Positions 22,584 to 28,589 of a stretch of 64,000 bases of DNA are shown here, piece after piece (position 1 is the stretch's first letter; each line of letters begins with the position of its first letter). Both the position numbers and the translations under genes were made by a program. The notes beneath the pieces were generated by a model, which saw only the letters and a program-made list of their open reading frames with translations, was not told the DNA's origin and did no database searches. The stretch is from Bacillus sp. NTK074B (GTDB taxonomy: Bacteria > Bacillota > Bacilli > Bacillales > Bacillaceae_B): the NCBI RefSeq assembly GCF_017303375.1, contig NZ_JAFKOH010000010.1, positions 1 to 64,000 on the forward strand, written 5' to 3'.

Positions 22584-23426
22584 ATGAATCGAACGATGAT
22601 TACAGCAACCAACACATTAGGCCAGCTGCAGAAACAAATGGATATGATTGGTCATAATCTTTCGAACGCAGATACAAACGGATATAAGCGCCGGGATGCA
22701 TCGTTTTCCGAGATGCTCGTCCAGCAGGTAAAGAACCAGGGCGTGGACAAGTTTGAAGCAGGCAGGCTCACCCCTCTTGGAGTCCGGGAAGGGAACGGCG
22801 CCAAGCTATCTCAATCCCAGCTGATACTGAATCAGGGATCGTTGAAAGCAACAGGCCGTTCGTTGGACTTTGCTTTGACCAGTGATCGACAGTTCTTCAA
22901 AGTCCTTTCCCAGGACGATGGAGAAAGTGCCGTCCGCTATACGAGGGACGGAGCATTCTTCGCCAGTCCGACGGGGAATGGGGAAGCGATGCTCGTGAAT
23001 GGAAGCGGATTGCCGATCCTTGATGAAAATGATAACTATATAACGTTCTCAGAAGATGCCTCTGCCTTTGAATTGGGCGATAATGGGGTTCTTACAGTCA
23101 GGGATTCCCTGGGAACGGCAGAACAGTTCAACTTGGGCGTGGTGACGATTGAAAAGGCTCAGTTCCTTCAGCAATTCGGAGGCAATCTGTTAGGTTTTGC
23201 TGACAACCTGGATGAACTGGGTGTGACGGAAGAGGAAGTCCTGACGAACGTCACTGGGGGAGGACGGTCTGACATTTCCATGGTCCAGAATTCGTTAGAA
23301 GGATCCAACGTGGATATCAGCAAGGAAATGACGGACATGCTGAATGTCCAACGATCATATCAATTCCAGGCGCGCTCGATCTCTCTTGCAGATCAAATGA
23401 TGGGCCTTGTAAATGGGATACGCTAA
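22584..23426 (+). CDS. flhP: Flagellar basal-body rod/hook protein FlhP
   Basis: A 280-residue paralogue of the upstream FlhO. N-terminal TATNTLGQLQKQMDMIGHNLSNADTNGYKRRDASF and C-terminal NVDISKEMTDMLNVQRSYQFQARSISLADQMMGLVNGIR are the rod-family end motifs. Together FlhO and FlhP complete the distal rod and allow hook assembly. Fifty-six bases separate the two genes, and an AGGGGAGAACG site precedes this ATG. Confidence 0.94.
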   Translation: MNRTMITATNTLGQLQKQMDMIGHNLSNADTNGYKRRDASFSEMLVQQVKNQGVDKFEAGRLTPLGVREGNGAKLSQSQLILNQGSLKATGRSLDFALTSDRQFFKVLSQDDGESAVRYTRDGAFFASPTGNGEAMLVNGSGLPILDENDNYITFSEDASAFELGDNGVLTVRDSLGTAEQFNLGVVTIEKAQFLQQFGGNLLGFADNLDELGVTEEEVLTNVTGGGRSDISMVQNSLEGSNVDISKEMTDMLNVQRSYQFQARSISLADQMMGLVNGIR

Positions 23427-23441
23427 AAGGAGTTAAATGCT

Positions 23442-23717
23442 ATGAGTGAAAAAGAGCTACTGCAAGAAAAAGCGACAAGAGAATCAGTAAAAGCAGAAAA
23501 GAAGGAAAAGCAAAAGGACAAATCCAAGCCGTCACGCTGGGTGCGTGTTCGCATGCTCCCAATCTGGCTCAGGATCCTTCTGTTCATCCTTTTACTTGCA
23601 GGAAGTCTCATCCTCGGTGCCGTCATCGGCTTCGCAGGAATCGGCGACGGCCAGGCAGCCGACGTCTTCAAAGCAGAAACCTGGCAGCACATCATTGATA
23701 TTGTTGTGAAGAAATAA
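23442..23717 (+). CDS. EpuA-like small membrane protein (often labelled RNA polymerase subunit beta)
   Basis: A 91-residue protein with a highly charged Lys/Glu N-terminus (1-33), the conserved RVRMLPIWLRILLFILLLAGSLILGAVIGFAGIGDG helix and a C-terminal F..ETWQHIIDIVVKK. This matches the EpuA family (PF11772), whose common database name is misleading. Function is unknown. It follows flhP by 15 bp, with AAAGGAG overlapping the flhP stop, so it is probably co-transcribed. Confidence 0.8.
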   Translation: MSEKELLQEKATRESVKAEKKEKQKDKSKPSRWVRVRMLPIWLRILLFILLLAGSLILGAVIGFAGIGDGQAADVFKAETWQHIIDIVVKK

Positions 23718-23733
23718 TGTTCTGAGTTCTTAT

Positions 23734-23831
23734 GAGGGACGGACCTCGAATGATATAGCTTTACTCGCAAGGAACCCTGATATGACGGGATTCTGCTGTG
23801 GACGGAGCTTGAAATTCGAGGTCCGTCCCTC
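23734..23831. repeat. REPIN: inverted pair of REP elements, 98 bp
   Basis: GAGGGACGGACCTCGAAT (23734-23751) and its exact reverse complement (23814-23831) are 18-bp perfect arms around a 62-bp centre, which itself has a short GTGGACGGAGC segment. It fills the flhP-operon/fabZ intergenic region. Confidence 0.92.
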
Positions 23832-23904
23832 CCGTCTTGTTGCTATTTTCAGCAAGGATTCTGTACAATAAGGTGTACATACATATTGGTAGGAGGAGTT
23901 AGAG

Positions 23905-24339
23905 ATGCTTGATATTAATGAGATTAAAGAGATTATTCCCCATCGTTACCCGTTTTTGCTGGTTGACCGGATTTTAGAGGTTGAGGAAGGCAAGAAGGCA
24001 GTCGGGATTAAGAATGTGACGGCAAATGAGGAATTTTTCAATGGTCATTTCCCCGATTATCCTGTGATGCCCGGCGTGTTGATTGTGGAGGCGCTGGCTC
24101 AGGTCGGGGCTGTGGCGATGCTGAAGGTGGAGGATAACCGTGGACGACTGGCATTCTTCACTGGTATCGACAAATGCCGTTTCAAGCGTCAGGTTAAGCC
24201 AGGGGACCAGCTGCGCCTGGAAGTGGAAATGATCCGCTTTAAAGGGCCGATTGGCAAAGGAAAAGGTGTAGCGACGGTTGACGGTGAAGTTGTTTGTGAA
24301 TTAGAAATGATGTTTGCTCTTGGAGATAAGCAGGAATAG
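23905..24339 (+). CDS. fabZ: 3-hydroxyacyl-ACP dehydratase FabZ
   Basis: Dehydrates (3R)-hydroxyacyl-ACP in type II fatty acid elongation. The 144-residue hot-dog fold carries the catalytic pair His48 and Glu62 in [23 protein letters not shown], and [20 protein letters not shown] is the usual N-terminus. Ribosome site AGGAGGAG precedes it. In B. subtilis the gene (ywpB) also follows flhP. Confidence 0.97.
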   Translation: MLDINEIKEIIPHRYPFLLVDRILEVEEGKKAVGIKNVTANEEFFNGHFPDYPVMPGVLIVEALAQVGAVAMLKVEDNRGRLAFFTGIDKCRFKRQVKPGDQLRLEVEMIRFKGPIGKGKGVATVDGEVVCELEMMFALGDKQE

Positions 24340-24348
24340 AATGGTACG

Positions 24349-24377
24349 AAACCGGATCTGATAAGGTCCGGTTTTTT
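24349..24377 (+). terminator. Terminator of fabZ
   Basis: AAACCGGATC and GGTCCGGTTT arms with a short loop and a following T-run. Confidence 0.85.
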
Positions 24378-24528
24378 ATATACACCTCATGTGAATCCAA
24401 ACACTCCCTCTTTTTAACATCCCAAATCATTTCTCCCCCATGCAAGTAAATTCAATTTCCGGGAAAGATAACAAAAGACCAACTAGCGGTCTTACACTAA
24501 TTGAACAGACAGAAAGGAGTCATACATC

Positions 24529-24828
24529 ATGAGCAAAAAATTATTACCGATTCTTGGTGGGTCAGCCCTCGCAGCTTTCCTTCTTGTAGGATGTAACGCC
24601 AACCAGGAGCCTCCTCCGGAAGATAAAGCACCGATGGAAGAGAACGACAACATGGATGAGAATAACGATATGAACGACAACGGGGACATGAATGAAGAGA
24701 AATACCCTGAGTCTGAAGACAAGAATGTCGACGGTGACAAAGATGCAGCCAAGGATAAAAACACGCCTGAAGAAGACGCTGTAGAAGATGATATTGATAT
24801 GAAGGATAAGGATAATAAGGACGAGTAA
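24529..24828 (+). CDS. Small acidic lipoprotein
   Basis: A 99-residue protein with a type II signal peptide: basic KK, hydrophobic stretch and lipobox LLVGC at about residue 22. The mature part is almost entirely Asp, Glu, Asn, Met and Lys with no predicted fold. It should be anchored on the outer face of the membrane. Ribosome site AAAGGAG precedes it; it has its own terminator. Function unknown; an ion-binding or spacer role is possible but unsupported. Confidence 0.75.
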   Translation: MSKKLLPILGGSALAAFLLVGCNANQEPPPEDKAPMEENDNMDENNDMNDNGDMNEEKYPESEDKNVDGDKDAAKDKNTPEEDAVEDDIDMKDKDNKDE

Positions 24829-24835
24829 TGTTAGG

Positions 24836-24872
24836 AAGCAGAGGTGACGAAAGGCCGCCTCTGCTTTTTTCC
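24836..24872 (+). terminator. Terminator of the lipoprotein gene
   Basis: AAGCAGAGG and CCTCTGCTT form the stem, followed by TTTTTTCC. Confidence 0.88.
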
Positions 24873-25039
24873 TTATATTTGCAGTGGTTTACGTATTACT
24901 GTAAAATATAATAGTATAATATATTTTAGAGGGTTTACCATATTTTTCTCCTGTTCATAAACTACATATCGTCAAATGGTTATGTTATAGTAAAAATAAT
25001 ATCGCGTATAGGATACTGATTAGGGGGTACTTTACTTAC

Positions 25040-25420
25040 ATGTTAAAAAACTTCTCATCGGGTACAAAAATAAGTATTACCCGTTCAATAAAAACCTCAT
25101 TTGAACAATACATGGCTTCGATCCAGTGGCAAGAAGATAAATTCGATATCCAGGACTTCATCTCTGCTTGGCGTACATACATAAATGAACATGCTTCCTG
25201 GTACAAGAACCTCAGTGATGAGACGAAAAATGATGATGAATTCCATCAAGAACTGGCACATAAGATCAATGAAACCATGGAAAAAATCCTATCGGAAGAA
25301 CCGACGTCAGAACAAATTGACATGCTGGAAAACTTACAGAAGCAATCTGGTACGGACTATGATTATTCATGTAAGCTTGAAGCAAAATATTTGATTGAAC
25401 GTTTAGAAGAAAATAAATAA
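25040..25420 (+). CDS. Hypothetical acidic helical protein
   Basis: A 126-residue soluble protein, mostly charged and predicted helical, with a WRTYINEHASWYKNLS segment near residues 44-59. I do not recognise the family. No signal peptide or membrane segment. An AGGGGGTAC site lies before ATG 25040, and a clean terminator follows, so it is a real monocistronic unit. Upstream DNA is AT-rich. Confidence 0.65.
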   Translation: MLKNFSSGTKISITRSIKTSFEQYMASIQWQEDKFDIQDFISAWRTYINEHASWYKNLSDETKNDDEFHQELAHKINETMEKILSEEPTSEQIDMLENLQKQSGTDYDYSCKLEAKYLIERLEENK

Positions 25421-25432
25421 GCGCACGTTTCG

Positions 25433-25467
25433 AAAAACCTCTTTTCCAATTGGAAGAGGTTTTTTTC
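25433..25467 (+). terminator. Terminator after the 25040-25420 gene
   Basis: AAAACCTCTTTTCCA and TGGAAGAGGTTTTTTT arms (one bulge) and a T-run. Confidence 0.9.
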
Positions 25468-25639
25468 GTTCGAGAAAAATCTTTTAGTGTATAGAAAACA
25501 TTGTAATTTATAAAGGGATTTTATCTAGTGAAAGAGAATATAGTAGTAACTGTTGTTCTTTAATGAGAACAATTCGGTTGTTATATGAAATGCATCTACT
25601 CGTTTTATAAAACATATAAATAATGTAAGAGGTGATGAT

Positions 25640-25840
25640 GTGTACAAAAAAATCTGTAGTCGCTGTACAAGACCGTCCTATAGCAGTGCAGAAACGGGTA
25701 AATGGCTATGTCCGGCGTGTAAGATGGATTTATCCGATCACCCGTTTTATAATCCCGGTAGTCATTATCAAAACATCAATGATAAAGTGCTGCCTCTTAA
25801 GAAAAAGCTAGAAAGGTATAAGAATAATCTTTCGACATGA
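25640..25840 (+). CDS. Small zinc-ribbon-like protein
   Basis: A 66-residue protein with two cysteine pairs, CSRC (residues 5-8) and CPAC (about 24-27), spaced like a zinc ribbon, followed by a basic C-terminal helix (LKKKLERYKNN). Start is GTG with AGAGGTGATG upstream. Metal binding is inferred from the CxxC pairs; the function is unknown. Confidence 0.6.
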   Translation: MYKKICSRCTRPSYSSAETGKWLCPACKMDLSDHPFYNPGSHYQNINDKVLPLKKKLERYKNNLST

Positions 25841-25874
25841 TATGTCCAGGTCAATGGGCATTTAATAGGTTCGA

Positions 25875-25882
25875 TTGTCGGA
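25875..25882 (+). promoter_or_regulatory. Possible Spo0A box upstream of the sinI region
   Basis: TTGTCGGA matches the 0A-box TTGTCGAA type sequence at seven of eight bases. B. subtilis sinI is activated by phosphorylated Spo0A. A short motif like this can occur by chance. Confidence 0.3.
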
Positions 25883-25954
25883 AAATGGTTTAAAATGTAA
25901 GGAAATGGTGTAAAGTAAATTGACAGAATAGACAAAAAACTACACGAGGTCAAA

Positions 25955-26119
25955 GTGTTTAATAGTATAATAGTAGTAGTTCAAATGAAACAGACAGACA
26001 AAGGCAAACTCATTGAAAAATGGGGACGCAAAGTCACAGATCTAAAGTTTAAAAATAAGCATGTCTTCATGATGAAACGCCAAAGATTGATGAGGGAAAT
26101 GTGTTTATTTGAAGACTAA
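25955..26119 (+). CDS. Possible 54-aa ORF upstream of sinI
   Basis: GTG 25955, with a weak GAGGTC site five bases upstream, opens 54 codons: a hydrophobic FNSIIVVVQ start and a basic remainder (KLIEKWGRKVTDLKFKNKHVFMMKRQRLMREMC). ATG 25985 is an internal alternative without a ribosome site. It lies 50 bp upstream of sinI on the same strand. I do not recognise it, and coding status is uncertain. Confidence 0.35.
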   Translation: MFNSIIVVVQMKQTDKGKLIEKWGRKVTDLKFKNKHVFMMKRQRLMREMCLFED

Positions 26120-26169
26120 GATGGCTGGACTGCCTGAAATACTTAATCGTATTTTGGGAGGGGAAAGTG

Positions 26170-26307
26170 ATGACAAATCGTGAACTGGATCTGGAATGGA
26201 TGGAACTGATTAAACAAGCACTTGACGCGGGAATTTCAAAAAAAGAAATCAGGGAATTTCTTCGCAGCCAATCCCCGGAAAAGATGACTAAATTCAAAGT
26301 GATTTAA
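26170..26307 (+). CDS. sinI: SinI-type antirepressor
   Basis: A 45-residue protein, TNRELDLEWMELIKQALDAGISKKEIREFLRSQ, that matches the SinI dimerisation domain: Leu-x-x-Glu-Trp, then Ala-x-x-x-x-Ile-Ser-x-x-x-Ile-Arg-x-Phe. SinI traps SinR and relieves repression of biofilm matrix genes. Ribosome site GGGAGGGGAAAG precedes ATG 26170. Unlike B. subtilis, where sinI and sinR are in tandem, here it faces a convergent sinR and the two share one terminator. Confidence 0.85.
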   Translation: MTNRELDLEWMELIKQALDAGISKKEIREFLRSQSPEKMTKFKVI

Positions 26308-26310
26308 TAT

Positions 26311-26353
26311 AAATAAAGTCTTGCGAACCTTCTCGCAAGACTTTATTTATTCT
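26311..26353. terminator. Bidirectional terminator between sinI and sinR
   Basis: A perfect 16-bp stem AAATAAAGTCTTGCGA / TCGCAAGACTTTATTT with a 6-nt loop. The sinR stop lies within it. Confidence 0.92.
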
Positions 26354-26663
26354 CCAATTTCCACTTATTGAATTCAATGAATTCCCGGAACTGCTCTTTG
26401 GAAATTCCTGAATCCATCGCTTCTTCTGTAATCTTAAGCCACTCATGATCAATATTTTGATCTTCCGGCTGATCATGCAAAAGTGCATCTATTGGAATTC
26501 TCAATGCAGCTGACACTTTCTCCAGGAACTGGATGGAAGGGTTTTGCTGAAGATTACGTTCGATAGAACTCAAGTAAGACTTGGCCACACCCGCTTTTTC
26601 AGCGAGTTCTGTCATGGATATTCTTTTTTCTAATCGGTATTTCTTGACTCTTTCACCAATCAC
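26343..26663 (-). CDS. sinR: SinR-type repressor of biofilm and motility switch
   Basis: A 106-residue protein with an XRE helix-turn-helix (about 4-60: RISMTELAEKAGVAKSYLSSIERNLQQNPSIQFLEKVSAALRI), nearly the B. subtilis SinR sequence, and a C-terminal SinI-like dimerisation hook (HEWLKITEEAMDSGISKEQFREFIEFNKWK). GTG 26663 gives MIGERVKKYR as in SinR and is correctly spaced from AAGGTAGG; GTG 26672 would add three residues. It is convergent with sinI. Confidence 0.92.
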   Translation of the reverse strand: MIGERVKKYRLEKRISMTELAEKAGVAKSYLSSIERNLQQNPSIQFLEKVSAALRIPIDALLHDQPEDQNIDHEWLKITEEAMDSGISKEQFREFIEFNKWKLENK

Positions 26664-26757
26664 TAGGGACACCTACCTTGATCTTCTTGTAAGAAGTCAC
26701 AATATTAATTCCAATTATATCATAAAATCCCTTATTGAATTACTCAATTTCGTATGA

Positions 26758-27198
26758 TTAAACGCTAGGTTTCGCAGTTGCCGGAATCCTCGGCTTCGAC
26801 ACCATTTTCTCACGGAACTGACGAACCAATTCTTCCCCGGAATATCCTTTTTGCACTAAATCATCAAGCAATATTTCCGCATATTCATTCCGCTGCTTCT
26901 TCAATTTCCCTTCAAACATGATGCTGATATGCTCATCCATCTCCTTGATGCAGCGGATGGATGTCATGAATGCAGCCGGATCATTGGCTTCGTGGGAAAT
27001 GACGACCTGGATCTCCACATCTTCCTTACTTTGCTGGGCCATTTGAAAGAACTCGATATATTCATTCGACAAATACGTTTCGACAAGCCACGTTTTCTGT
27101 CCGTCTTCTTTATTGATAATCAGACCGTCCACAAGCTCAAAGTCACGCAGTTCATCGTTCTCCACAACTTGCAGTGAAATCACTTTAAAGGTTTTCAT
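26758..27198 (-). CDS. ywpF: YwpF-like protein
   Basis: A 146-residue soluble protein (KTFKVISLQVVENDELRDFELVDGLIINKED...) of the YwpF family, function unknown. In B. subtilis ywpF also neighbours ssbB. ATG 27198 is preferred over the open frame to 27231 because GGGAGATG lies just before it. Convergent terminators are not obvious on its 3' side. Confidence 0.8.
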   Translation of the reverse strand: MKTFKVISLQVVENDELRDFELVDGLIINKEDGQKTWLVETYLSNEYIEFFQMAQQSKEDVEIQVVISHEANDPAAFMTSIRCIKEMDEHISIMFEGKLKKQRNEYAEILLDDLVQKGYSGEELVRQFREKMVSKPRIPATAKPSV

Positions 27199-27461
27199 GA
27201 ACGAACATCTCCCATTTAAAGGTTTTATCAAATTATATCATAGGGCGAAATGTTTCCCTAATACAATCGCCAATGAAAAAAAGGACGAAAGTTGTAATTT
27301 TGTGTTTTTACGTCTGTTTCTGGTCAAATGTCACGAAATCTCCCTAGGGGAATTTCCGGAATTCAAGCCGTTTTCACCTCGAATTTCGGAAATTCACGAT
27401 TTTACAAAATTTGCATAGTGGTTGTAAGATGAAAACACCTTAAGAGAAAGGAGGAGTGAGA

Positions 27462-27839
27462 TTGATCAACCAAGTGACCCTGGTGGGAAGGCTGACCAAA
27501 GATCCCGAAGCTAGAAAAACAACGGAAGGAAAATCTGTACTAAGTGTGACCATCGCCATGAACCGGCCATTTAAAAATCAGCAAGGTCAAGTTGACGCCG
27601 ATTTCGTCCTTTGTACCATATGGGATCGTGCGGCCGAAAACACGGAAAAATACTGCAGGAAAGGATCCGTCATTGGAGTGACGGGAAGGATCCAGACCCG
27701 CTATTTTGAAAATGATCAGGGAAAACGAACATACATCACAGAAGTCGTGGCTGAAAATGTACGCTTCCTGGACAGTAAGCCATCTTCAACAGTCACCAGC
27801 GAACCAGGTAAGAAAGAGCCGATTGAATTACCGTTCTAA
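27462..27839 (+). CDS. ssbB: Single-stranded DNA-binding protein, SsbB type
   Basis: A 125-residue protein with an OB fold: INQVTLVGRLTKDPEARKT at the N-terminus, then WDRAAENTEKYCRKGSVIGVTGRIQTRYFEN. It is shorter than replicative SsbA and keeps an acidic-aromatic tip (EPIELPF), similar to SSB tips that recruit partners. SsbB protects incoming DNA during competence in B. subtilis. Start is TTG 27462, spaced from AAAGGAGG; GTG 27456 overlaps that site. Confidence 0.88.
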   Translation: MINQVTLVGRLTKDPEARKTTEGKSVLSVTIAMNRPFKNQQGQVDADFVLCTIWDRAAENTEKYCRKGSVIGVTGRIQTRYFENDQGKRTYITEVVAENVRFLDSKPSSTVTSEPGKKEPIELPF

Positions 27840-27863
27840 TACGATGTAAAGGGAGAGGAAGTC

Positions 27864-28031
27864 GTGACCACACTGCAAGATCTTGAACAAAGAGTCGATC
27901 GATTGGAAAAAATGACGGAGGATCTCATTAAAAAAGTAGCAAGACTCAATGTCGAACACTTCTACCTATCACAACGTGTAACAGCCCTTGAACAAGGGTA
28001 CGAATATCCTACGATGAAAACCTCATCTTAA
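27864..28031 (+). CDS. Small coiled-coil protein downstream of ssbB
   Basis: A 55-residue protein starting at GTG 27864 with AAAGGGAGAGG just upstream, 24 bp after ssbB. The heptad pattern LQDLEQRVDRLEKMTEDLIKKVARLNVEHFYLSQRVTALEQG predicts a continuous coiled coil. I do not recognise a family. Tight linkage to ssbB suggests co-expression. It is not long enough to be certain. Confidence 0.65.
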   Translation: MTTLQDLEQRVDRLEKMTEDLIKKVARLNVEHFYLSQRVTALEQGYEYPTMKTSS

Positions 28032-28191
28032 GCCTCAACCTAGAATTCATTCCATACGCTTTATCCAACCTATAAGCAATGTCTCAAATTCCAATGGTCA
28101 CCGCAAGATGCCTCTGTAGTGCCTCATTAGACATAAACATGTGCAGCGACAAGTAAGCAAGTGATTTATTCCCCTTATACTCTTCATGTTG

Positions 28192-28226
28192 AGCCGGTTT
28201 CCTGCTGGGAGGCTGGCGCTTTTTTA
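28192..28226 (+). terminator. Probable terminator of the ssbB unit
   Basis: AGCCGGTTTCC and GGGAGGCTGGC arms with a TGCT loop, followed by a T-run. Stem contains mismatches. Confidence 0.6.
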
Positions 28227-28424
28227 GTTGGGTGGTTTTTGTAATTAAATTTTGAAAATTGCCGTGGAATTAAGGCGGGTTTGTACCGTTTTGGTATGAA
28301 ATGAGTCAGGTTTGAGAGAATAATGACAGCTGAGAAAGTGAATTCCCCGTTTGAACCGGTTTTAGGCTTTATTTTGAAATCAAATGTGGCTTTATGATTG
28401 AGGATGAAGACGTTCTGAAGAAGA

Positions 28425-28522
28425 ATTGCGTCATTTTAATGGGTGATTGCGTCTTTTTCAAATTAATTGCGTCATTTCCGTTAGTCATTGCGTCATTTTA
28501 TTATTAATTGCGTATTTTTCTA
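28425..28522. repeat. Five-unit array with 20-21-bp period, core ATTGCGTCATTTT
   Basis: ATTGCG starts at 28425, 28446, 28466 and 28487, then ATTGCGTATTTTTC at 28507: steps of 21, 20, 21 and 20 bp. Core ATTGCGTCATTT is well conserved; the 8-9-bp spacers are not. It lies in the gene-free stretch 28032-28589 between the ssbB unit and ywqA. Confidence 0.88.
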
Positions 28523-28554
28523 AATATAACCAGTAAATTGAGGACCCCAAATAA

Positions 28555-28584
28555 AGAACCTCTTCCCCAAAAAAGGAAAGAGGC
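28555..28584 (-). terminator. Terminator of the ywqB-ywqA operon
   Basis: On the minus strand, GCCTCTTTCC and GGGGAAGAGG arms around a T6 loop are followed by TTCTTTATTT. Confidence 0.75.
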
Positions 28585-28589
28585 AAATC

